Shown piece by piece: positions 44,761-54,233 of a stretch of 64,000 nt of DNA. Location: the NCBI GenBank assembly GCA_037039685.1, contig JAWNGF010000005.1:1984001-2048000 (forward strand), read 5' to 3'. A model generated the notes under the pieces. That model was not told where the DNA came from. It saw only the letters and a list, made by a program, of their open reading frames with translations, and ran no database searches. A program made the position numbers and the translations under genes. The number at the start of each line of letters is the position of its first letter. Within the stretch, counting starts at the first letter, position 1. This DNA is from Ceratobasidium sp. AG-K (lineage: Eukaryota > Basidiomycota > Agaricomycetes > Cantharellales > Ceratobasidiaceae).

Positions 44761-47700
44761 CTTAGAGTGCAGAAGAGGTTTAGTGATTTAAGCGAGGAGT
44801 GAAGGTTGGAGTAGTTGCAAGTTTTGCAGATGTCGCTACTGGTTTCGCCCCTTCTGCCTTTTATCTTCCCTGGAACGTAGTTGGATGGCGTGGGAGCTTC
44901 GGGGTGTCGGCGTAGAAGGTCCTTGATGACCCTAGAAAGGTGGCCAAAATCTTCCGCCCTTTGTTCTGTGTCTTCTTCACTTCCATAACCCTTCCATCTG
45001 ACCCTGTAAAAAAGACCGTCCTTTGTCTCCTTCCAGTCCAAAATCTTTTCTACTTCGTATTCCTCTTCTCCTTTCTCTGTTATGATAGGCGGTGGCCGGG
45101 GTTGGTTACGGCTGAATTCAGTGTCTCCCTTGTAAGGGCTGAGCAGATCGATGTGGAAAACGGGGTGCACCCTCATTGTTGCCGGCAAATCAAGCTCATA
45201 AGCGTGTGACCCTATCTGTCGCTTCACAACAAATGGTCCGTGCTTTTTGTTATCCAGTTTCTTTGAAGGTCTTTTCGTTTGAATGTTCTTTCCTAGCAGC
45301 CAAACTAGATCTCCTTCTTGGTACTCGTTCTTCGGCACTTCTTCTGGGAGTCTTTGAGTTTCCATTGACGCAATTGCTTCGTCCCGGATTTTACGCCATT
45401 TTCCTATGATGTTGTTTGCTTCTGGAACCGCTGATTCTTCGGTTGAGATGTTCCACAGTGGTTCCCTTCCATAGACAATTTCAAAGGGAGAGCTACCCGT
45501 TACGCGGTGCTTCTGCAGATTATAGCTGAATTCCGCAATTGGTAACAAGTCCGCCCAATCATCCTGCCGGTAGTTGACGAACGATCGTAGCCAGCCCTCC
45601 ATCCATTGATTGATTCTTTCCGTTATTCCATCTGTTTGGGGGTGGTAGGCAGTACTGAAACCTGGGTTAGTTCCAATTTGCTCATAAATGGCTTTCATAA
45701 GTTTGGAATTGAAAGTAGTCCCCCGGTCTGAGATCGTGCTCCTTGGAAAACCATGTAGTTTCCAAACATTTGTGATGAAAAGATTTGCAAGGTCGCTTGC
45801 CGTGTGAGATTCCTTGCAGGGTATGAAGTGGGCCATTCTTGAGAATCGATCCACCACTACTAAGATGCTATCTGATCCCCTGGACTTTGGTAATTTTACT
45901 ACGAAGTCGAATGCTATGTCTTCCCATGGTCCTTTAGGAATTTCCAGAGGCTTGATCGGGACTATAGACTTCGATCCCTTTGTCCGTTGGCAGGTTTCGC
46001 ATGATTCCACGTATCTGTTTATGCTTTGCTTCATTCCTGGCCAGAAGTATCTTCTTGATATTAGTTCCAGAGTTCTAGCCTGTCCTTGATGTCCTGCGAT
46101 TTTTGAGTCGTGATGAATTCGCATGATGGCCAGTCTGGATTCCTTATCTTCCGGCACGTAGATCCTTCCCTTGAACCATAATAGTCCCTCCTTGAAATCA
46201 TAATCTTTCGCGCTGTGTTGTAGGGTTTTTGGTAACGTTTCCCTCGATTTGCAGATCTCCTTGATTTGTGCTAGTCCTTCATCTGTTTCCTGAGCTTCTT
46301 TGATAGTCTCTATGATGTTTGTGTCTACTTGTCCCATAAATCCTTTGAACTTTTCGACAGATATCATAACTTGTTCAGGCGTGGGCGTATCTTCATGGTC
46401 GGATCGTCTAGACAAAAGGTCCGGTTTAGAAGACAGGATTCCAGGGCGGTATATGATATCAAAGTTATAGGAAGCAAGCAATTGATGCCATCTTGCGTGT
46501 CGATGGTTGAAAGTTCTTGCTTCCTTCCAGAACTGTAGGTTCCTATGGTCGGTGTAGATGGTAATGGGGTCTCTTGTTCCTTCTAGGTATAGTCTCCAAT
46601 GTGTTAAGGCTTCAATGATTGCCATGAGTTCCTTATCGTGGACGTCGTAGTTGAGCTGGGCCTCGTTGAAAGACTTTGAAAGGAAAGCAATAGGGTGTAG
46701 GTAGCCATCATCTTGCCTTTGGGACAAGATTGCTCCCATTGCTACTCCACTTGCGTCTGTTTCCAAGAAGAAGGGCTTGTCAGGGTTCGGATGGCGTAGA
46801 GTGGGTTCCTTGCTGATTTCCGCTTTTAAGGCTTCAAACGCTTCCTGCTGATCGTTTCCCCATTCCCACCTGTTATCCTTTCTTGTTAAGGTTGTCAGGG
46901 GTTTTGCTAATCGGCTGAAATTTGGTACGAATCTTCTGTAGAAATTTGCGAATCCTAGGAATGCCTGAACTTGTTTGACCGTTCTTGGTTCCTTCCATTC
47001 CTTTATTGCCTTGACTTTTTCTTCCTCCATTGAGATGCCTAAGTCGCTGATTCCAAGTCCGGTATATGTCAATTTGGTGACAAAGAATTCGCATTTTGGA
47101 AGCTTTGCGAACAGATTTTCTTCCAGTAAGATCTTTAGCACCTTCCTGACATCCACCGTATGTTGACTTCTGTCCTTAGAGAAGACCAAGATGTCGTCAA
47201 TATATACTATGACGCAAACATCGATAAGATCATGGAAGATGTGGTTCATGTATCTCTGGAATATGGCGGGTGCGTTTTTTAGTCCAAAAGGCATGACGAC
47301 GTATTCGAACAGTCCTTCTTTCGTTCTGAAAGCTGTCTTCCATTCGTCTCCTTCCCTGATTCTGATATTGTTGAAACCCATGCGTAGATCAATCTTGGAG
47401 AAAATTTTTGCGTCCTTGATTTTATCCAAGAGGTCTTCCATTAGGGGCATTGGGAATCTGTCGTCCTTTGTAATGGCGTTTACTCCCCTGAGGTCTTGAA
47501 CAAGTCGTAGTTGGCGCACTGCCCCTGGGTTTTTGGGATCGATTGGCTTTTTGACAAAGAAGCAAGGTGAAGCAATAGGTGATTTGCTTGGTCGGATTTT
47601 TCCCGCTGCGATTTCTTCATCCAAGTATTCTCTTAGTGCAATTGATTCTGCTGGAGAGAGTGGGATAGGTCTGGCTGGTTTCGGAAGTTCAGCTCCTTCC

Positions 47701-48239
47701 TTGAAGTCGATGGCGCAGTCGTATGGGTGATGATCCGGGATTCTCTTGAACTTTTCTTCGCTGAAGACGTCGGCAAAATCCTTGAATTCTTCGGGTAGGT
47801 CGTCTATTGAGGCCGTCCTTGCTTGAATGGGTCCTGTCCGCCATGATATGTGCTTCGTTTTCCAATCAATGATAGGGTTTGATTCCTCTAACCATTCTAA
47901 TCCCAAGATAAGTTTAGTTTCTCCAGTAGGCATAGCGAAGAAGACTTGTTTGAAGGTTCTTCCTTCTACCTCCAGTTCCAGCTTAGCTTTGAAGCGTATT
48001 TGGTGAGAGAGTTCCTTCCCCTGGATACCAATTACTTTTCTAGGAGTGGAAAGTTCCATGAGTGGAATGTTGTTGGATCGAGCCCACGAGATGTCCAAGA
48101 AGTTCTTTGATGCTCCGGAATCGATAAGGGTTGGGATGGTTTCTGTGATTCCGGCAACGTTTGCGTAAACAATGGTTGATTCATTTGTCGCTCTAAAGTA
48201 CATTGTTTCCGTTGCCGGTCTGTTGGTCTCTCCACACAC
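44325..48239 (-). CDS. Gy-3 pol with chromodomain
   Basis: 1,304 codons in one open frame; the first ATG (MYFRATNES) is at 48203, with the open -1 frame continuing up to the gag slippery site. Protease LIDSGASKNFLD, RT YIDDILVF, RNase H FLETDASGVAMG, integrase zinc finger and DDE core as in Gy-2. The chromodomain EYEVEKILDW...YRVRWKGYGSEEDTEQ is fused in frame after EFSRNQPRPPP. The chromodomain of such chromoviruses reads methylated histone H3 and steers integration. The Ser/Thr/Pro-rich C-terminal stretch overlaps ORF3 and is probably not constrained as protein. Confidence 0.93.
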   Translation of the reverse strand: MCGETNRPATETMYFRATNESTIVYANVAGITETIPTLIDSGASKNFLDISWARSNNIPLMELSTPRKVIGIQGKELSHQIRFKAKLELEVEGRTFKQVFFAMPTGETKLILGLEWLEESNPIIDWKTKHISWRTGPIQARTASIDDLPEEFKDFADVFSEEKFKRIPDHHPYDCAIDFKEGAELPKPARPIPLSPAESIALREYLDEEIAAGKIRPSKSPIASPCFFVKKPIDPKNPGAVRQLRLVQDLRGVNAITKDDRFPMPLMEDLLDKIKDAKIFSKIDLRMGFNNIRIREGDEWKTAFRTKEGLFEYVVMPFGLKNAPAIFQRYMNHIFHDLIDVCVIVYIDDILVFSKDRSQHTVDVRKVLKILLEENLFAKLPKCEFFVTKLTYTGLGISDLGISMEEEKVKAIKEWKEPRTVKQVQAFLGFANFYRRFVPNFSRLAKPLTTLTRKDNRWEWGNDQQEAFEALKAEISKEPTLRHPNPDKPFFLETDASGVAMGAILSQRQDDGYLHPIAFLSKSFNEAQLNYDVHDKELMAIIEALTHWRLYLEGTRDPITIYTDHRNLQFWKEARTFNHRHARWHQLLASYNFDIIYRPGILSSKPDLLSRRSDHEDTPTPEQVMISVEKFKGFMGQVDTNIIETIKEAQETDEGLAQIKEICKSRETLPKTLQHSAKDYDFKEGLLWFKGRIYVPEDKESRLAIMRIHHDSKIAGHQGQARTLELISRRYFWPGMKQSINRYVESCETCQRTKGSKSIVPIKPLEIPKGPWEDIAFDFVVKLPKSRGSDSILVVVDRFSRMAHFIPCKESHTASDLANLFITNVWKLHGFPRSTISDRGTTFNSKLMKAIYEQIGTNPGFSTAYHPQTDGITERINQWMEGWLRSFVNYRQDDWADLLPIAEFSYNLQKHRVTGSSPFEIVYGREPLWNISTEESAVPEANNIIGKWRKIRDEAIASMETQRLPEEVPKNEYQEGDLVWLLGKNIQTKRPSKKLDNKKHGPFVVKRQIGSHAYELDLPATMRVHPVFHIDLLSPYKGDTEFSRNQPRPPPIITEKGEEEYEVEKILDWKETKDGLFYRVRWKGYGSEEDTEQRAEDFGHLSRVIKDLLRRHPEAPTPSNYVPGKIKGRRGETSSDICKTCNYSNLHSSLKSLNLFCTLRCLPSPVLPLPTTSSASSKDLLSPRQGSSTPGPPSMSSRGHNKAREGCTSGLRTTYSTQTWENSSGWEKNGPRGCNSYERTYSSVGGAPLFRSRRSSSSPPTCSEWWNGDKKECTQASGYQVTTEGSQRSDLNGTTPGTPTTKRT

Positions 48240-48241
48240 AG

Positions 48242-50247
48242 TTAGAGGGAGACCCCTTCTTTTCCCGAGTCTTCCACAATTGTTGCCTCCCTTCCTTTAA
48301 CGCTGGGTTCCGTCGTTATCCATTCCTTGGACGGGCACTTGAATGACCGGTGTCCCTCCTGTCCACATTTCAAGCAGCGGTTGCTTGCTATCCTTGTCTT
48401 GTAAACTTCGTCAGGAAGCCGCTTTGTAGAGGATTGTCCGCTAGTGGATGGTTGGGCTGCTTTCTTTCCTGTGGAGGTCTTGATTTGTTGTAATTTCTGG
48501 TCAATAGAGATTGCGATAGAGATCCATCGGTCAAGTGATAGCTCCCGCTCCGTTCCATCCTCGTTAATCAGGGTTAATTCGAATCGAGCTAGTTCGGTTT
48601 TTACTTCAGGCTTCAGTCCTTCCTTGAATTGGTTGATTAGGGCTTCTTGTCCCCAGTTTACGTCTACCAGAAGGTACCGGAATTCCGAGGCATAGTTTGC
48701 TACCGAGTTGTTCTGTTTGCATTTGCGATCCGAATATCCGATTTGGCTTTGGCCTTTTTGTTGGGGTCGCTGAACTGTTCCATGAAGTGTGCTTTGAAAC
48801 TTTCCCATGAGGCGAGATTTCGGTTGTTTTCTCCTTGGTTGAGCGATCGTAATAGCACTTGTGCCCAGTGAGTGGCGGCTTTGTTCTCAGACTTGAAGTT
48901 TGCTAGGGCTTCGCGGATCCTTTCTTCGCTGGAAGTATATTGATCGCCTAGGCGTACAAAGTAGCTTTCCATTTGTGTGATGAACATTTCGGCACCTTCT
49001 CCCTTCTTTCCGTCGAAGGCTTCTGGGCGGGTCACCTTGGGACGACGTGAACTGCTACCGACGTTTGGGTTTTCGGTCAGTCGCTGATTCTTAATTCTAA
49101 TTCGTCGATCCTGGTAGATTCCGCGTCTGGATGAGGTGGAGAATTTGATCGCCTAGAGGGGATTCCGTGTAGGGACGCTTCGTCCATTTCTTCTCGCATA
49201 TTGTTGATGGTTTCCTGAACTTCAGTAATTTTTAGTAGTGAAGGATGCTCCCTCCTGTCGTAAGGTTTCTAGTCCTTGTGTTACTGCCTCGTTCCATTCG
49301 AGTTGTCCTTGTCTGGTAGTGTTGAGTTCTTCGCGTACATTGTTTACTAGTCCTTGAGTGTTGGTAACTTCATTTCGAAGACGGGTTACATCTTGGCCGA
49401 CTAGGAAAGAATTGTGTTCGCCATTTCTTGCCGAGTTCAGAATGTCCGTCAAGGTTCCTTGTAGGGTGTTGATGGAGTCGTTGAAGATTTGTTGGTTGTT
49501 TGCTAGAACCTGTGTGGCTTGTTCTAGGCCACTAAGCCTTCGGTCTATGGTGACCCTCATTCCGTCTATGACCCTAAGGGTAGCGTTGTGCCTTCCTTCT
49601 AGAAGGTCGTCTAGGTCATCTAGATTGCTGATTACAGTCCTGCCGCTAGAACTGGAACTTGAACTTGAGCTCCCTGGATCTCCGGCGCCTTGTTGTACCG
49701 GAGCTGATTGATTTGAGTAACCCTGTGGGATATATGGTGGTGCTGGAATAGCCGGTGTGGCTGGCTGGGAAGCCACTGGAATTGGTCCTGCGTTGGTGAT
49801 GGTTCCTCCAATCTGAGGAACTGTAGGGACGTTTGGAACGTGTGGTGTAGGGGGAGGTCTAATAGGAACAAGCGATACACCCCCATGAGCTTCGGGTTGG
49901 GGAGAAAAGAACTGTCTTCTGTTTCCCAATGGCCACAAGGGACGTGATGGTCCTGGAGTTGCAGTTGGAATACGGATTACAGCCGGAGTAGGGTCATTTG
50001 TAAGATCTCCTGGTTCTCTTTTTGTGATCGTGGGTTCTTCTTCTTGTACTGTTGTCATGTCAGGAATGCCGAAAGCTCCCGGCATTGATGCTTGACTTTG
50101 AGGGCGTGATCGGGCAGGACCTCCCGCTTGAGTTTGTGCAATATCTTGTTCGTTTAGTGATCCTGTGGGCCTTGCTGCCCGACTGGGTCCTCTTCTTATT
50201 GACATAGTGGATGAGGGGCGTGATCCTGCATCTTCTTGAATAGACAT
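48242..50247 (-). pseudogene. Gy-3 gag with three frame changes
   Basis: Start MSIQEDAGSRPSS at 50247, end GKEGVSL and TAA at 48242. Compared with intact Gy-2 gag it has an extra base near 49230, a missing base near 49090 and five extra bases near 48730. The CCHC knuckle CLKCGQEGHRSFKC is intact. LTR identity and an intact pol make real decay surprising; either the element moves with Gag from other copies or the assembly has errors here. Confidence 0.85.
48260..48266 (-). promoter_or_regulatory. Predicted -1 frameshift site GGGAAAA in Gy-3
   Basis: Same context as in Gy-2: gag codons TCG GGA AAA GAA before the stop, with pol open in the -1 frame. Confidence 0.65.
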
Positions 50248-50255
50248 ATTTGTTA

Positions 50256-50267
50256 AGCTTGTTTTGT
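50256..50267 (-). other. Gy-3 primer-binding site, self-priming type
   Basis: ACAAAACAAGCT on the minus strand, two bases inside the right LTR and complementary over 12 bases to the predicted transcript start (complement of 43658-43669 and its right-LTR equivalent). Confidence 0.75.
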
Positions 50268-50269
50268 AA

Positions 50270-50726
50270 TGTCGTAAGCTTCTTCTTGGTGGCTTTGAGG
50301 CAGGCCGCGATGGAGAGTGGACGGCACTAAGACCTAAGTGACCTCTTGAACCGCAACACACTTAAGCGTCTGTAGGCTCTTGAGGGTAGGGGTGGTTCTA
50401 AGTGTCACTCAGGAGGGATGTTTTGACGAGACAAAACAAGCTGGGGTTACCAGGCTTGTTGGTCCTCTATATATATTCAGAACGTGGCCGAGTCATACAA
50501 GGCGCAGCCACACGAGTCATACAGAACAGCCAGTCAGGAGTGTCCAAGTGAGTCATGCTGTATGAACAGACATGACTCGTACAAAGCACAGCCGCGTTAC
50601 ACAATGTAACAGAATAACCACAAGAAGGTGGCAACGCGGCAAACAGAAACGGGAAACATAACGCAAAGAGGGAAACATACGGGCAAGACGGTGGGAGAGT
50701 CCGATGGAGTGAGCTAGCTCACGACA
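50270..50726 (-). repeat. Gy-3 right LTR
   Basis: 457 bases; pair of 43497-43953, no difference seen. Confidence 0.95.
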
Positions 50727-53700
50727 CTTTATGTGGGGTTGACGCATGCCCACAATCACTGCTGGATATGGGATCTGTCTGATAAAGCAGAACCGATGAA
50801 GGTATGAGACCCACTGAATGCAAAGCTAGTTACTTACTTCCATCCTTCAGACCTTTTGGACCAAACACAATCTTGTCACTCAATGTGGGCCAGAGGATCA
50901 GATGCCTCAGCTTGGCGGTGAGCTTTGCGCGTTCGGATTTTTTAACCAAACAACTAATCTTGGGTGACACTATGTAGTGGCGTCTTCCAACGCCGATTGG
51001 GCGAAAAGTGGACGACTGCTCTTCAACAAACGTCTGTATCCTCAGGCAATGTTTTGTTTCGAAAAGGCAGGCCTACTGGTCAAGCGAGACATTGCGGCTG
51101 CGTACAAAGCGCGCAAACACGCAAGGCTTTTGCAAGCAGCCAAATCAGTTGATCAAGTGGCTCGTCGTACTGCATTTAGCAAGGCCGCAGCGGATTTTCT
51201 GGGATGTGCCATATTGTCCAAGGGAAAACAACAAATCTCATGTTACCTTCGTGCGGCGGAATGCTATTTACAAGCCGACAACTGGAAATCTGCGGCTGAA
51301 GCCTTCTTGTCAGCAAATGAGTTTGACATGGCAGCAAAGAATTATTGTCGCACGGGATGCTTTGCCGAGGCTGTGGAAGTGGTGAAAGCACATCGCGATC
51401 AAATCCAAGAGAGGGTCACCAAAGAAATTTATGGGGTCGCTCGCCTGCAATACATGCGAACAGGGAAATATGAGTGAGTCCGGCCTGAGCGCACTTTTGT
51501 ATTTCTGACGAATCTTGATGATCAGACAAGCGACTGAATTATTCGACGACGTTGAGGAACAACTCGAGTATATGGAAGACTATGGATTTGATCTGGGTCG
51601 GATTCACGTCCTCAAGCTACACAAGCGATACAACCAGGCAGCCGCAGTGGCATTTGACAAGCGTAATGTGGTCGAAGGAGTGCGCCTCCTCCTGCGCTCG
51701 AATAACCCAATGTCCGTCCGGGAGGCAGTTGGCAGAGCGTTACATGGACTATGGACAATGCTTCCTTTTGGACCACACGGGAACAAGTTGGAAAATCCCG
51801 CTATCGGGTCGCTGATTCAGCATTTGAAGAGCAGCAACTTGGGGGCGCTTGGTGAGGATGAAAACTGGCAGGCAAGTGATAGCACCAGCGACAGGGAAAC
51901 ACTAATAACAAACTTCCCCTCAGCTCGAAGCATTTCAGGCGCTTCATGCAAAGGACCTACCCCTTACGATGACTATTGCCCAAACCCACGGCAGTTTGCT
52001 AGCAGAAAGTGACCAAGGAAGCTCCTCCACATGTTTGATGCGTACTCTGCTTTGCTTCTTGTATGCTTCACGACTACTCACACCTTCGAGGAACTCAACG
52101 ATACCTGGGTTCATAGACAAAGCCAAGCTTGCCTTCAACTTCTTGAGCCGGTTGCTTCTCTTTCAAAGTACCCTCGACCTTTCTTCCCTGGACACCCAAA
52201 GGCTATTAGGAGTTGAGCCCATAGTGGATGACAACCAAGGCAACGAATCAGATTCTCGCGAGTTCCGGATCCATTCCACATTGCTGATGTTCGAGAAAGC
52301 TCAGGGAGGCCCAGATGCACTAGATTCAAATCTCTTGGCGCTTGGGCTTTTGTCTTCAGTTTCGTCCGAATTGGATGCTCGTCGTCTCGCAACAAATGCG
52401 ATATGTGAAGTACTCCGATCCGAAGTGCGCATGATGCATAATGCAGCGAACCTCTCCCTATATCTCTACCCATGTCTTGACTATGCCATTTTTGGGAGAT
52501 GCAACCGATCAGACTGTGGAAGGCAGGAGGTTAACAGTTTAATGGTTCCCGATGACCAGTGACAATATTTTTTCAACTTGAGGGCTCGTGCTCTAATCAT
52601 CCAAATACAAATGATCCACTTGTACCAAGCTCAAACAAATTACAACAAAGGAGAGTGCAAGGAGTTTAAGAGGTGAGTTTTGTAGTCAATGCTTCAGCCC
52701 ATGGGTTCATTCAGTCTTGCAGTACAGGATATGGGCTCACCGGATATACGAGCTGCTGATGCCCCACTTCCCTCCTCTGGGGAGCGCCGTGTGCCTCGAT
52801 CAAAGGCTTGTGCAGGAGCTGGATCGAGGCGCTGGTGTATTATCTGCGTGGCGCGAGGAGGCATTGCACGTTCTGGATCCTGGATATGGGCCTCCAAGTA
52901 AATTTTTGTCCGACGTCTTGGCATATATAGAAATCGCTTTTCGAGTGGACCGCGGACACTTTGCTACATATGCGCCCAAATTACACTTGAGACGACTAGT
53001 CAAGTGGCGCGATGACCTAATGTTCCTCATGCCCGGTCCCCGATTTGTTGAGCGTCACTCAATTGTTCATGACTTCGTCGAGTTCTACATTCGCAGGTCC
53101 AACGACGCTGTCCACTGAGCCATTCGCGCTGCACAGTAGGTTACATGATCTGTGCCAGAGACCGTCACAGTAAGACTGATCCTTTTTACCTCCAGCCACG
53201 TTGTTACTAGACGATTGCCGATCGAGGCGAATGTTTTAGTCCATATCCTGGAATTTATTGGGTGTGAAGTTATTGCAAGTATCCGCTGATGGACACGGGG
53301 ACCCTCGGGTGTATCTGATGGATTGCTATTTCCATGGAGTTGGGCATTGGATTTAGTCAAGCGACCCCCCTTATCGCTTCAGCACAGGATAGCGATGCAC
53401 GAATTTTTAGATACTCTCTACAGAACACTCGAATTACTTCGCGCTCATGAACCAAATACATCCCGTAAGTTGATTGGTAGTTGGATACGTGCCAGCCTAA
53501 TTGCCTTTTTAGCGATTATACGGTTTCAACAGTGCGCCCGCTCTGCTGCCCCGTTCTGTCCTGATTACAAGAATGTGAGTTGCTATCCACCTGTGCGGGA
53601 TAAAAGTTGACGGCGCTGAGCGCGGTTGTCGACTTCTTGTTTTGAGTAAGTGGTCTTTTGAATAGCTTTAGGCTTTACATTACTGATGGAAATCGATGGG

Positions 53701-53932
53701 ATTAGTTGCCTTTAACTTGCAGTTTGCTCCAGGTGCGAAGGACCAAGTGCGGGTCGGTGTTGCCCGCGCGTTGAACGGACCTGGAGAAATACATAACAAT
53801 TTATGTTCAAGGTAGGCCGAATTTGGCAACCAAGTGGTTTCGTTGGCATTAATATATGGTCGTCCCTCTAGGTTTGCTAGAGCCGATTCGTGGAATGACT
53901 TGTGGAAAGCTACCATATTCTCCCCACTTAAC
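50727..53932 (+). pseudogene. Copy C, piece 5: motif VI and TPR-like region
   Basis: Resumes YVGLT (motif VI; the basic end reads HAHNHCWIWD instead of RARKHCWIWD in copy B). Exons then follow copy B: 50852-50921, about 50978-51473, 51527-51870, a long exon from about 51925, and the YELLMPHFPPL exon (from 52726). In-frame TGA codons at 52560-52562, 53116-53118 and 53287-53289. Cut at 53932 within SPLN. The last five bases TTAAC are the left target copy of the copia element. TPR-like helices near 50990-51470 (AAAYKARKHARLLQAA, CYLRAAECYLQADNW) are well kept. Confidence 0.85.
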
Positions 53933-54219
53933 TGTTGAAATTTCATTATCTCTCGTAGTTAGACGCATATAATCATGTGACTTAGACGTTTCCGCGACGG
54001 TTGGTTAAAGAGTCATGTCAAGGACACTTCAACCTCAGTTCTCTACTTCCACGTAGCACGAGCTGAGGTATGTTTTGTTGTTTTCTCTCGTATTTATGTT
54101 GCTCATTGTATACCTGTAGATAGATTCTCATATAGGTATATACATTAGTTCTCTACTTCCACGTAGCACGAGCTGAGATAGATTCTCATATAGCTCGGCA
54201 CGACGCGCTAATCGCAACA
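53933..54219 (+). repeat. Copia 5' LTR
   Basis: 287 bases, TGTTG...CAACA. Contains a 31-bp direct repeat (54035-54065 and 54147-54177, beginning AGTTCTCTACTTCC) and a repeated GATAGATTCTCATATAG (near 54117 and 54176). Confidence 0.95.
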
Positions 54220-54233
54220 GGTTATGAGCCCTG
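54220..54233 (+). other. Copia primer-binding site, initiator tRNA-Met anticodon-arm type
   Basis: GGTTATGAGCCCTG directly follows the LTR. It is the reverse complement of the anticodon arm of fungal initiator tRNA-Met as I remember it (CAGGGCUCAUAACC), the half-tRNA priming known from Drosophila copia. The ATG at 54224, opposite the CAU anticodon, is also the first codon of the polyprotein. Confidence 0.7.

Larger units (their letters stand above)
43497..50726 (-). mobile_element. Gy-3: very young Ty3/gypsy chromovirus, minus strand
   Basis: 7,230 bases with 457-bp LTRs that look identical, and target duplication CTTTA (43492-43496 and 50727-50731). Pol, including the chromodomain, is one open frame and ORF3 is intact, but gag has three frame changes. 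Same family as Gy-2. Confidence 0.95.
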
